DNA from: Chamaecyparis obtusa
Lineage: Eukaryota > Streptophyta > Pinopsida > Cupressales > Cupressaceae
DNA length: 64,000 nucleotides
Assembly: GCA_027943335.1 (NCBI GenBank)
Contig: BSBK01002933.1
Coordinates: 1,235,001 to 1,299,000 of the forward strand
Direction: 5' to 3'
A model generated the notes under the pieces. The model was not told the origin of the DNA. It saw only the letters and a program-made list of their open reading frames with translations, and ran no database searches. A program made the position numbers and the translations under genes. Below are positions 34,640 through 47,345 of this stretch, one piece after another (positions within the stretch are counted from its first letter, which is position 1; each line of letters begins with the position of its first letter).

Positions 34640-35610
34640 AGAAACTGACTTCGAACTTGATCGAGAAAAGATAAAAAAGAGATCAAAGCTATCAGGTTTG
34701 AACTTGATCAGGAGAAGACTAATGAGAGAGACAAGAGTATCCATCCTGATATGATGCGATGAGACCGATTATCTATCAAATTAAAATTAACTAGTGATGA
34801 AATTGATAAGTGTCAAAGAGATTGAGATAAATGACTTGAAAAGGATTTTGCAAAAGCCAATCACCTGATTAAGAGACAATACCAAATTGATATGAGCCCT
34901 GATGAACTTGGTATTCCATAGAAATGTTGTTAGATTGATATGGGTCCTAATGAACCTGGCATGCCCCTAGAGATCAAATAGATGTTTGTCCAAGTGACCT
35001 GATATGAAGTGTAAGATCACTCTTTTAGTGAGAAATAAGGATAATCCCAACTTGATATGGTTCATGATGAAGCTGATATGTCCCAAGCCATGAAGCCTTG
35101 ATTGATTTACTGATAGAATTTGATTGATGAAGAGAACTTGCTAAAAGAGATCAAAGATATCAACTCTAGACTTGATTGAATGAAGACTGATGAAAGAGAC
35201 TAGACTATCCATCCTGATATGATGCATTGAGACTGAATATCTATCCAAGGAAAACTAACCAAGGATGAAACTAGTAAGCTTCAAAGAGATTGAGATAACT
35301 GACTCAGCAAGGATTCTACAGAATCCAATCACCTAATTAAGAGACAATACCAAATTGATATGAGCCTTGATGAAATTGATATGCCCCAGGAATGATGTCA
35401 TATTGATATGGGTACTGATGAACCTGACATGCCCCAAGAGATCAAATAGATTCCTATTCAAGTGACCTGATATGAAGGGATAAGATCACTCTTTCAGTGA
35501 GAAATAAGGAGAATCCCAACTTGATATGGTTCATGATGAAGCTGAGATGTCTCAAGCCATGAAGCCTTGATTGATTTACTAATAGAATTTGATTGATGAA
35601 GAGAACTTTC
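34640..35610. repeat. tandem duplication with a 469 bp period
   Basis: CTTGATATGGTTCATGATGA occurs at 35051 and again at 35520, and the surrounding sequence aligns at the same offset back to about 34680 and forward to about 35610. That gives two diverged copies. The units contain further short repeats around GATATG(A/G)(G/A)CC(C/T)TGATGAA. No coding motif. Confidence 0.85.
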
Positions 35611-38600
35611 TATATTGGTCATGCCCCCTTGGGATCAAAATCAAAATGGTGTGGAGGGGTTTAAGAAAGATTTTATTGATGAAGAGCATCGATTAAGTTT
35701 AAAATCAATTTCAAATTGATAAGATTATATTACCATCAAATTTTGAATTATTTAGACCTTGATTTGATCTGCTTTGAGGTCTCATTGACTAGATTTGACT
35801 AAAGTTTGACTAGTGTTGAGTAGGTGAAATAATTTTGATGAGAAATATTTGTAGTGGATTGACTTAAAAAGGACAATAATTGCAGACGAAAGCAAGCAGG
35901 AAGCGATGTCATCGATGATCAATTACATTTGACCACAGAGAATTAACTTTGCGATTTGACTACCTTAATGAACTCAAATTTTAATTTTGATCCCGAAAAT
36001 GAATCTAGGATGTCATTGATGTATTTGTGATCCATTGCTTTGATATTCATGTGATGATGAAGTGAAAATGGAGCACTTGAGGCCCTTTTATGATAAATGA
36101 TGAATGCTATTGACCTTGATTTGTTGATACTAGTCTAAGTCAAGAAGAGATGATTGCAGTTGATTGCCTCAGTGGAGAGAGAATGAAGGATAAGATAGCT
36201 CAAAGGAGACTAGAAATGCACAACTATATGCAGCCCTAGAATGAAATCCAACCTATGACATGAATCAAGTCACTACTCCTTTAGCCATTTATTTATCATC
36301 ATTTCAGTGTTTAGGGATATCATGGTTGATACAACCTTCACTGGTGCAAGAGAAACCATGGAGATATGAATATGAACCTTATCGGATAAGATGTAGGAAA
36401 TCAATGTAAGCATCAAGGTATTAAGGCTGAGATGACCTAAAAATTGTTTTCAATTTGATATTGTAAGATTCCACCTATAGTGAGGCACACATTGGCAAGA
36501 TAACCACGAGTGTTGTTCTACATATCACACAAAGCAATAGATGAGATAATTCTGACATCACCTAAGCATCTAGATAAAACAGGTCAAGGTATGTGTGGCA
36601 TTCCAATCGTGATGGAAGCTCTTACCATAAACACCCATTTTATTAGATAGTTTAGGATCATTGAAACCACACCAACAAACAGAGATTAAAGAAAATGGTT
36701 ATGTCCCCAGTCAGAAATCTCTAGTCTTTTAGACATCCTTGAGTGACGTGGGAAAAAAAAACAAGTGAAAATCAATGATAATAGATAACACACAAGAAAA
36801 TAGTTCAACATATCTTATTTGATTTCAATTTTCTAGGTTTGTGTTGTGTGCTAGGTGTTAAGGAGCACCATTGTGCTTGTGTGTCAAAGTGTGTTTGTGT
36901 GATGTGAGAGTGCAATATTTGATATGTTTTGAGAAACACAATGATGTCCAAATGGGAAGTGTTGAGAAACACTATGATGAGGGTGTTGAGAAACACCAGT
37001 GTGTGTCAGTGGAAAACAATCCATTAGGAAGGACTAGTGTACTAACTCAGGTTAAGCTCAAGTGATTGATCAAGTGGTGAAGCACTGGCAAGTTAGGTTG
37101 ATAGTGCAATGTTTCCCCCAGCTTGATAAGGTGAGTTGTCTCCAAGTGATAGATAAAGACCAAGGATGAAGAATAAGATGAAATCCAATCCATGTTGGTG
37201 CCAATGAGAATATGGGGTTGGAGCTAAGGAAACCAAGAGAGCTCAACCACACATTGATAGATAGAGCACTAATTATAAGTGACACCTATTTACCCGATTT
37301 TCACCACTCAGAATTATTTTTATTTTTTCTATTATTTCTAGGTTTTCACCAAGGCACTTTTTTTTCCAGTACTTTTTATACTTTTTAGGATGTTTTCTAT
37401 TTTTGGAATTTTTTTCACTTTAAAATTTTTTAGAGATTACTTGTTCTCAAGAAAGATCACATTGGTTTGCCCCCAATGTCTAGAAAGGTTTAGGAAATGA
37501 TGGATGAGTTTTAAAGTTAATGATAGATGAAATGATTCAATGCAAGCCTCGGGGATAGTCTCCTCGAGATTACCCAAGCTAGGGAAAGGGAATATAGCAA
37601 TGTAGGCTCATGAAGCTGTGTTGGATAGCATATAAGATAATGACCTGGTGCCATGAAAGAATGCAGTCCAAAAGAGTGGACATGTCAAGAGACTCCTATT
37701 AACAAATTTTTCATTTTTTATCATTCTCTATTTTGATCAAGACAAAGGGGTCAATTGGATATGATAGTGATAGGATGGCACAATCAGGATAAAGTGCGAT
37801 GAAGGCTATGAGTGAATGGTTTGAGATAATGGTAAAGATGCTTAAGAATATTTATGGCCAATCTTGGATAACAAAGATCACTATAGGGTAGCATAGATGG
37901 AAGAAAGTGCGTAAGCTTGAAGGAAATGATAGCAGATGGCAGGATATATGATGCTCATGGATAGTTCAACCTTGTCAAGATCAAAGGTGAAAGAGGAAGT
38001 ATGGGTGCACATGAAATATCTAGTGTGGATGAGTCTTGCCCCTAGTGTAGAATGAAAGAGGGATGAATTATGCATGACACCTATTTTCTAGGTTTTCATT
38101 GTGGTACTTTTCCAAGGTGCCACAAGTAGCAATTTTCACCATATGATGGATTTATTTCTATTTTCTTTTCCTACTAAGGCGTTTGTTTACCAGGTTTTCA
38201 CCGAGGCATCTTTTTTATTTTGATTTGTGTTTTTAGGAGTTCAAACCTATTTATTTTTGGATAATACTCCTTTGAGAGGATATACTATGATGGGGGCAAG
38301 GCCATTGAAAGATATGCTCAAAGATGTTGACAATGGTGATGGTAGGGGAAAGATATGGAGGATAAGGAAGATGATGACTAAGGATTTATGTGTAGGGTAG
38401 GATAAGGGGAATGAAAGGATATGGAATGAGAGAATAAGGAGTATATATAGGGGTTGGATAGTGGATATAGTATTGAAAGGATTGTGTAGGGGTGGATGGA
38501 AATGATGATAAGATCAACATTGACACACACCTTGAAGGGTAGTGGACAGATGAAGAAAAAATGGATGGAATAGCCCAAGGCTTTGATGTATGAGGTGATC

Positions 38601-39029
38601 CAAGTTGTTTGGAAGGAGATGGAGTGAAAGCCTTTGGAAGCTTGGATTTAAATTCTAATTTTTCTTTTGTGTTCAATTTTGTTAAGAGAGACTTGGGAAT
38701 CCACATAGATTTTGATTTTTGTTTACTTTTAGGTGCTTTAGATCACAATTCTTCTATGATAGATTTAAGAAACCATAGTTTCTTTAATTTTATTCTTTTC
38801 TTAGTGGACCCTTGCGGTCTCTTGAATATTTCCTCATTCTTTGTAGTCACATGTCGATTAGATCGAACATGGTGATCTTCATATGCAAGTGGATTCTTGT
38901 ATTTTTGATTTTATGCTGTACATCCAAATTAGTTCCAAAAGACTTAGGAATTTTGGATGAATGAGGCTAATATGACAGGTTTAGATGAATGGATTGATGA
39001 AAATTTCTCAAGGATGCATGTCTTTTTTT
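35611..39029 (-). other. non-coding 3' interior of element C
   Basis: Only accidental open frames are seen. AGGTTTTCACCAAGGCA-like motifs recur at about 37338, 38088 and 38192, and TTGAGAAACAC(C/T) recurs near 36930-37000. No polymerase or integrase motif was found on either strand. Confidence 0.5.
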
Positions 39030-40858
39030 TTAATCTCGAGTTATGATTGAGGAAGTGGATGAAAATCTAGGAGCGAGAGGTATAGTGGGTTGTGGGATAT
39101 AAAGTCCTAATATGGATGGAAGATATGCAGGTGCCAAATTTGGGATATAAGGAGCAAGGATGGATTTGGATGATGAAAATAGATAATGGATAGTGACATC
39201 AACATCTGTAGAGTGAGAAGCATGGCCAAGGTTCTGATATGTAAGGTCCATATTTATACCAATATTCTCATGAGTAGATTTGATAGGATCAAGTTTGATA
39301 GGCACAATTGGAGTTTGGGAGGATTTATTCTTATGTAAAGGAGTAGGAAAAATAAGATATTTTTGAGATGGATATGGAGGGGTATGACAAGGAGTTGCTG
39401 GGATATTCCAATATTGATAAGGATATTTGGATAATGTAGGAAGAGTACTTTGTGCTTTATTTTCAATAAGCGCATTGGAGATGATGAAAGGAATATCTTG
39501 ATCTTTCTTGGGAGATGGATAAGATATAAGAGGCAAAGGAATATGTTGCTCTTGAGGTGGAGGGATATCTTCTTGGAATAAGTGAATGGATATGAGGGGA
39601 TCATGGGACTCTTGGGATATAGGATCCTAGTCAAATATTGGATAGGAATGGATAATGTCTTGATCTTGATCTTCATCGGTACTTGTTTCTTCACAATTTG
39701 GATTATCCTCTTGACATGGAGTCACTCCTAAGGATAAGGTAGGAGTTGTGATTTGCATAGGATATTCTTAAAGGGTTGATGTAGGATCATTTGGTGTAGA
39801 TATTGAAGCACATGAAATCTTAGGATCTATGGTCTTTGAAGCATGGAGATTAGCTTGGATCTCTTTTAGAGGTATCCCTTGAGGGTAAACATAGTTATCA
39901 TAAAATGTGTTAGGTTTTTTGTTCAATGAAGTCATTTTGGATAACTTATCTTGTTTAGGAAGTGAATGAATGTTGGAAGAAGTAGAGTCTACATGAGAAC
40001 CATTATTAGACATAGGTTCATGATTTAGATCTTGCATGAGAGTAGTATATTCATTAGATGATTCATTAAGATTTTCAATTTCTATTATGTCATCATCAAT
40101 GAGATCTTGGATCTTGTGTTTCAACTCCATACAATCTAAAGTTTTATGCTCGTTATGTCTATGGTATACAAAATAGGTACTTAAGAATGGAAGTCCATAT
40201 GAAGTGACCTGAGGTAGCATGATGAGATTGTTTTCAAGGAGCTCTTCCAAAGCTGATTCAATGGATTGTCCCAAAGGAGTAAATGATCTATCCAATGGAA
40301 ATTTAGATGCACTTGTATTCACCAAAGAGTTATGAGATTCAAGATCATGATGTTCTGACTTTATGTTGTCATGTGATGATGATTGTTGAGATAGGACTGA
40401 TTCCTCTTGATTTGTTTGATCAAAGATCAAATTCTCTTCAGGTTGTGAGATAGACTCTTGATCAAATATTTTATGGTCATGAATATGTTTTTTATCAGAG
40501 ATAAGATTGATTTGAAGTTGCGAAGTAGCCTTTTTGTTTGAATAAGATGAAGATACAGATGAATTGCGATCATAGAGAAAATGAACAATTGATCTTAATG
40601 AGGATTTGTTGGATGATGTATCCTTTTTTCCTTTAAGTATTGAATTTCAAATTTTAAGGATTGAATTTTTTTTTATAGGGATGCAATAAGAATCTCTTCT
40701 TCCTTGTTGTTAAGGCTATAAGGTTTATCGCACTTGTTTTTAGCCATTATAAGATTGTCTTGATGCATTTGTTTTAGAAAACTAGAGAGAAGGTATGATG
40801 TGGGAATTTTTATTGTGACTAGGATAAGATTATTGATGAGAACTCTTGGTTTGAGCAA
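39030..40858 (-). pseudogene. gag-like protein of element C
   Basis: A frame from 40430 to 39030 with two stops (TAA near 39768 and TAG near 39630), extended upstream to about 40858 after a shift in the T-run at 40665. The diagnostic part is YHRHNEHKTLDCMELKHKIQ (near 40105-40165) followed by DLIDDDIIEI. This is the Y-H-R...H-x-T-x-x-C-x-x-L-K...I-x-x-L-I pattern near the C-terminus of Gag in plant Tat/Ogre-like gypsy elements. Beyond it the protein is rich in Pro, Ser and Ile. The main capsid core is not visible. The insertion at about 41045 lies just upstream and may have separated it. Confidence 0.68.
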
Positions 40859-41044
40859 ACATGGAAGATCAATGTGACTGAGAGCTAGAAGTAACTGGGT
40901 TCATTAGGTTGATATCTAGATAAGGAAGTGATGACTTGTCTCAAAATATCGATGAAAGATGACATTTTGAAGATTTATTGGGTTTGATGTTGAACTTGGT
41001 GGGTAAAAGCACAAAGCTATGTTGCACTAGAGGACAAATTTTAT

Positions 41045-41195
41045 GGTTCCGACCGAAACCGTTCTGGCTAAAATAGTTCTAGCCGGATCGATTTCGACCA
41101 GAAATATGTGGCACCCACTAGGTGCCATGTGGCATCTATGTGGTGGAAGGGTTCCAGCTGGAACCGTTCCAGCTGGAATGGTTCTGACTGAAACC
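41045..41195. repeat. left subterminal motif cluster
   Basis: Repeated GGTTC(C/T)G(A/G)C(C/T)-type motifs and their reverse complements, including near-palindromes around TTCCAGCTGGAA near 41151 and 41169. Similar motifs occur at 52689-52730. Such clusters are typical transposase binding regions in plant DNA transposons. Confidence 0.55.
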
Positions 41196-41581
41196 CCCAA
41201 AAGCTATATAAACCAAAAATTGAATTGGGAGGCTTATTTGATCTTAAGCGGCTTACAGATTTTGTGGAGCGCTTAAGGAGATTTTTGGCTGAAAGAGGTA
41301 GGCCCTTTTTTAATTTTTTAATTTTAATGTTTTTCAATGTTTTTGATTACGGTAAAAATAGGTTTTGAAGGGGCCCCGAAACCCTTTAAGAAAGATATAG
41401 AAAGATAGGCATGAAAGACCAAAAAGATAATGAACTATCCCAAAAAGGAATAGTCTACATAAGGGGCACTTCCCAGATTTTCAATAAAAACTAACTTCAA
41501 AAAGAAAAAATTGTGAAAAACTAGTCAAAGCAATAAAAAACCATTAGCAAGGTGAAACCAAAAAGTCCTCCAACACCATGA

Positions 41582-42593
41582 TCAGATCAGAGTCTTTAAG
41601 AAGCACTCTGATTCCTCCAGCTGACTCTGCATAGTCTTGATTGAGTCTTTCAACTTCATGATATCCTGGTCCTCAACCTTAATCTTCTTCTTAGTATTTG
41701 ACCTAGTTCTGGTTCCTGGCCCCATATGTTGACTGGGAATAGTCAAATCAATTTTATCAATCATGGAGCCATCTTTGTTACCTTCCAGCACGCTGCTTAA
41801 AGTATTCAAGTTCTCCAAAGTAGACTTCATTCCAGAATTTTCCATAATGAGCAGATTCTTAAGCATAGCTTCATTCTTGCTTGTCTTCTCATTAATGGGA
41901 ACCATGGCTATCTCTACAATTTTTTTGATTTTGTCCTCTAGCTTAGTACCGTAATAAAAAAACATCAACTTTAGCATTAGAAGCTACCTCCTTCCTAAGA
42001 TTATCAATATTTTCCTTCAGCATAATATTCTTTGTTTCCAGCTTGATACACATGTTCTTCAATTCAACGAGATCAATTTGCACCCATTTATCCAAATTGT
42101 AGCTATAGATAGACTTATTCTTGGCAATTTGAAGAGGAGTCATAACAATAGATCTTTTAACATGAGAATCCATCTCTCTGAGATCTTCCTGTAAAGAGCG
42201 AGACCTTTTGATGTTAGAGCTTCTCTCACTGTCATCCTTCTTATTCTCCTTACCAGAGTTGGGGGAATTAGTAGAATCTGACTTTTCCTCGTCCATAGCC
42301 CTTAGGCTCTCTTTACCAAAGTCTTCAACAACATTATCCACAACATTGTTGACCTCCTTAACAATATTATTACCCTCCTCCTTAGCCTCATGATCAAGGT
42401 TAACCTTTCCCTCAGCCTCATTAATATAAACATCACCAGTGGCCGAGATATCAGGGTTGGTTTTCTCCCCAATGTTGAGATTGTCTTGCTTAGTCCTGAA
42501 ATAACCCTCCACAGTATCAATAATGTTTTTAATAACAACCTTGGGATTAGCCAGTGTTTTTTTAATGTTTTAAAGTTATTTTTGTCCATTTAA
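41582..42593 (-). pseudogene. coiled-coil protein gene in the putative DNA transposon
   Basis: Starts at the ATG near 42593 (MDKNNFKTLKK). It needs one-base shifts in the A-runs near 42565 and 41955 to read through to the stop at 41582, giving about 335 residues. It is highly charged (E/K/D/N-rich) with heptad-like stretches: KNMCIKLETKNIMLKENIDN, and DIMKLKDSIKTMQSQLEE near the C-terminus. It also has a basic RTRSNTKKKIK patch. I recognise no catalytic domain. It could be an accessory DNA-binding or oligomerising factor, or an unrelated captured gene. Confidence 0.55.
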
Positions 42594-43010
42594 TATTAAA
42601 TAATTGTAATTTGAATAAAAATGTTAATTTAATAGTTGTTTTTGTTCATGTAATTTTATTATTTTTAATTGTAGAAATTAAATAATATGATGTTATGTAG
42701 ATTTAGTTATTTAATTAATATAATATTTTTTTTCAATTAATAAAATGTGTTAGTTAGTTAGTTAATTAATTTATTTCTATTAGATATGTTTCCAAATATT
42801 ACAAAAATATTACAAAACATTAGGAAAACTTATATAAATTATTAGAAACATGATATTTAAACATGAACCAACATAAACCTTAACATTAGATAAACCTTAA
42901 CCTTAACCATAAACCTAATTAAAAAATAAACCTTAATATGAAATGTACATGAACCATAACATTAAACCAACATGAAACTAGAACATGAAGTAACATAAAC
43001 TCTAACAGTA
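42594..43010. other. AT-rich spacer
   Basis: No gene. Low-complexity sequence grading into AACATGAACC / AACCTTAACC-type short repeats before the main array. Confidence 0.5.
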
Positions 43011-44870
43011 GAAACCAACATGAACTTTCTCTCTCTCTGACCAATTAAGACCTAACATGAAATTAAAAGGACGTAATAGGACCCCTTAAGAGCTAACATG
43101 AGTAATAAGACCTAATATTTCATATTAAGACCTAACATAATTAATAAGACCTAATAAGACCCTTAAATTGATTAATACAACCTAATAATACCTAATACCT
43201 ATTAATAAGACTTAATATGACCCTTAAGAACTAATTATAGGACCTATTAAGACCTAATAGGAATTAAGACCTAACTTGTGACTAATACTTGACCAATTAG
43301 GACCTATTAATTGATCGATTAAGACTAATTAACACTTAACATGTGACTAATATGATCAATTAAGACCTAACATGAAATTAATAAGACATAATAGGACCCT
43401 TTAAGACCTAACATGAGTAATAAGACCTAATATTTCCTATTAAGACCTAACATGAATAATAAGACCTAATAAGACCCTTAACATCTAATAGGACCCTTAA
43501 CATGATTAATATTTTCTATTAAACTCTAACATGAGAAACCAACATAAACCAAAATATTGAAACCAACATGAACTTTCTCTCTCTCCAGGACCAATTACGA
43601 CCTAACATGATTAACAAGATGTAATAGGACCCTTAAGAGCTAACATGAATAATAAGACCTAATATTTCCTATTAAGACCTAACATGATTAATAAGACCTA
43701 ATAAGACCCTTAGCCTCTAATAGGACCTTTAACATGATTAATATTTCCTATTAAACTCTAACACTAGAAACTAACATAAACCAAAATACCAGAAACCAAC
43801 ATGAACTTTCTCTCCCTCTCAGACCAATGAAGACCTAACATGATTAACAAGATGTAATAGGACCCCTTAAGAGCTAACATAAATAATAAGACCTAATATT
43901 TCCTATTAAGACCTAACATGATTAATACGACCTAATAAGACCCTCAAATTGATTAATACGACCTAATAAGACCTAATAGGAATTAAGACCTAACATGTGA
44001 CTAATACTTGACTAATTAGGACCTATTAATTGACTAATTAAGACTAATTACTTACTTAACATGCAACTAATATGATCAATTAAGACCTAACATGATTAAT
44101 AAGACATAATTGGACCCCTTAAGACCTAGCATGAGTAATAAGACCTAATACCTATTAATAAGACCTAATAGGACCCTTAAGAACTAATAGGACCTATTAA
44201 GACTAATTAGGTCCAATATGACCTATTAAGACTTAATAGGACCAATTAAGACCTAACAAGTGACTAATATTTGACCAATTAGGACCTATTAATTGACAAA
44301 TTACTTGACTTAACATGTGACTAATATGACCAATTAAAACCTAACATGATTAATAACACATAATATAATCTCTTAAGACCTAACATTAGTTTAATAAGAC
44401 CTAATATTTTTTATTAACACCTAACATGATTAATAAGACCTAATAAGACCCTTAACATCTAATAGGACCACTTAATACCTAATAGGACCCTTAATAATTA
44501 ATAAGAGGTCTAATATGTCATGTTAACACCTAAATTGATTAATAGGACCTAATAAGACCTACTACCTACTAATAAGACCTAATTTACCTGAGCCTTAAGA
44601 ACTAATAGGACCTATTAAGACCAATTAGGTCCAATATGACCTATTAAGACCTAATAGGACCAATTAAGACCTAACATGTGACTAATACTTGACCAATTGT
44701 GATCTATTAATTGACCAATTAAGACTAATTAAGACTTAACATGTGACTAATATGACCAATTAATACATGTAACATGATTAATGTGACCCCTTAAGACTTA
44801 ATAGGATTAATACGACCTAATACTTGACCTAATACCACTTAAGACCTAATAGGACCCTTACTTTGAATCT
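43011..44870. repeat. 1.9 kb array of degenerate TAAGACCTAA-type short repeats
   Basis: The region consists almost wholly of variants of AAGACCTAACATGATTAAT, AAGACCTAATAGGACCCTT and similar 10-20 bp words, arranged in larger blocks. For example, an AACTTTCTCTCTCTC block recurs near 43023, 43571 and 43803, giving higher-order units of about 230-550 bp. No open frame of note. Confidence 0.85.
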
Positions 44871-44985
44871 ACATCTACATCTACATCTACATCTACATTG
44901 AACCATAACTCAAAGCCTCTTTTCATTAAAAAAATTATTACATTTATGTGTAACATGTATGTTTCTTAAATTTGTATGTACATGT

Positions 44986-45030
<45 letters not shown>
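44871..45030. repeat. microsatellites (ACATCT)n and (TA)n
   Basis: (ACATCT) about five times at 44871-44897 and a (TA)-rich run at 44988-45030. A short TTTGTATGTACATGT segment is duplicated at about 44970 and 45080. Confidence 0.85.
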
Positions 45031-45173
45031 TATTTCATTTTTAAACTAGATGATTAAATTTGTAACATGTATGTTTCTTAAATTTGTATGTACATGTATA
45101 TATATTTCATTTAAACTAGACGATTATAATGTACATGTGCAGAGATCTATATATATTCTTGTTTATCTATTAC

Positions 45174-46879
45174 ATGGCATCAGGTAGAGGGTCAGTGGAT
45201 TCAAGAGAGCCTAGTGTACAGGGGGGGTGGTAGTGGTAGTGGTTGCTCCTCACATAGATCGGCTGATTCTAGAGAGGCCAGAGAGAAGCTATTTTCTTCT
45301 ACTATTGACAGATTGACACGAGCCTTAGAGGTTTTGGATCAGAACTTAGCTTCATCCACCACCCTTCCCAATAGGGATAGGGTGAACATTATTAGAGCTG
45401 ATCTGCTGTGTATGATTGATACAGTTCAATCAGACAACCCATTTGATACTATCAACATTGATACATTCTATACTTCTTTGTCTCGCAGTGTTGTTGGCAC
45501 TGTGAAGTATAGATAGATTGATACAGATGTTTCCACCGCTATGGTGAAGAGCATGTTTCCTCATTAGCAAGACATGGATAAGGTGAGGAGGTACATGGTC
45601 ATGAGATGTGAGGATGATCTTGTCACACCATTCATATATCCTTGATGGTTGGATGCTCATCATAGGTGGCCCCAGAAGGATGAGCTTCCACTATATTTCT
45701 GTAAATAATTGTTTGCAAAATTTCATTTGTAGCATGATGTTGATTATATTGATTATCCTAATCATGTTGGGTAGGGGAGAGGGAGATTATCTGACAGGTT
45801 CAAAGCGCCTGATGCCCCTATTCCCGCTAATAAGCAGGCAAGGGTGGGTCCAAACCTTTTGGTTGTACCAAAAGGTTTGGAAATGGCAGCCATAGGAGAG
45901 AGTGTGCCATATGATAGGATGAGGAGGGACGTTTATTCTAGTATTGTAGCGAGTATCACCACACAGGTTCATGAGATGTCGTCTGATCATGTGGGGAGGT
46001 ACATGTTAGGTTCTTGTTCCAACATTCCTCCACCAACATAGGATGCATCCTATAGTGGTGATCCATAGGATATAGTAGACATACCATCTCCCCTGGAGGT
46101 TACAACTTTATCAGATGTGGACCATTTGTGTCATACGAGCGCATTATTATCTAGTGATCTACTTTGTGCATATCAAACCATAAAGATACTCAGTGGGGTT
46201 TCGCTTAGGGAGGTTCCATCATTTATTAGGACCTTTCTTACTAGACCTACTGGATCAGGTTCTCAGTAGACTGCACCACCTATAGGTCATTAGCAGATTA
46301 CACCACCACCTACAACTCCTCAACAGACTGCACCACCTACAACTCATCAGCAGACTGCACCACCACCTATAGCTCCCAGGGTAACTTGGGCCACTTCATC
46401 ACATCTAGGTCATCAAATTTTTACCACATTGCTTACAGACGACCAGATTGATCCTGTGTAGATGTCATTACATGACTCAAATTTGAGCACTTTCGGGAGA
46501 GCATTAGAGGTTGCTATGGTATATATATTTAAATTTAATTTTTATTTATTTAAAAAACTTACACATATATTTGAATTTTGATTAATATATGTTATATATG
46601 TGTACTCTAGGAGGTTATCAATGAGGATGCTGCACCATATGGAGATTTACAGACTCCACGCGATCCTATCCATCATGATACATAGGTACATTGAGATGTT
46701 TGTTCAAAAATTTAATTTTTCTATGATCATAGGTATTTAAAATTTATTATACATTTATGTATGCGTGACATATTTCATTTATTGTACACATACATCAGGA
46801 GGAGGTGCACCGCCATCAGGTCACAGATCAGGACATGGCCCTAGTTGAGCAACCATGTTATTTTAGATATTTCATGTGA
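45174..46879 (+). pseudogene. spliced gene of unknown function in the putative DNA transposon
   Basis: Starts at the ATG at 45174 (MASGRGSVDSREPSVQG); one extra G in the G-run near 45221 shifts the frame. Exon 1 reads to 46518 and joins by GT-AG signals to 46611-46685 and 46799-46879, keeping frame through GRALEVAM, EVINEDAAPYGDL and EEVHRHQVTDQDM. Most internal stops are TAG and sit where Gln would fit. The protein, about 490 residues, begins Gly/Ser-rich. It has a conserved-looking middle (KGLEMAAIGESVPYDRMRRD) and a Pro/Thr/Gln-rich stretch with repeated APP-type motifs near 46270-46380. No known domain was recognised. Confidence 0.55.
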
Positions 46880-47345
46880 CATGCAGATATTTTAGTCATT
46901 TCATATATGTACATGTGATATGTAGATATTTTAGTCATTTCATATTTTATACATTACATTACATATTTCAAACATTACATGTTACATATTTTATACATTA
47001 CATGTTATATGTTTGTGTGTTATTTCATATTTTAGACTTATTTTTATACATGTTATGTATACATTATGTTAAATGCCATGTACTAATTGTTATTTTAGAT
47101 ATTTCATGTGACATTTCATATATACATGTCATTTCATATTTTAGACATTTCATATATACATGTAGATATTTTAGTCATTTCATATATGTACATGTTATAT
47201 GGTTGTGTTATTTCATATTTTATACATTACATTACATATTTCAGACATTACATGTTACATATTTTATACATTACATGTTATATGTTCGTGTGTTATTTCA
47301 TATTTTAGACTTATTTTTATACATGTTATGTATACATTATGTTAT
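46862..47345. repeat. two copies of a roughly 240 bp AT-rich unit
   Basis: The block running from TTTTAGATATTTCATGTGAC to the ATACATTATGTTA(AA)TGCCATGTA segment occurs twice (about 46862-47085 and 47092-47350). A 160-codon open frame across it merely reflects the repeat. Confidence 0.8.

Noticed and set aside
43011..44870. Degenerate telomere repeat (CCTAA-like words)
   Set aside because: The units lack the plant TTTAGGG register and vary too much. The array is internal to a transposon.
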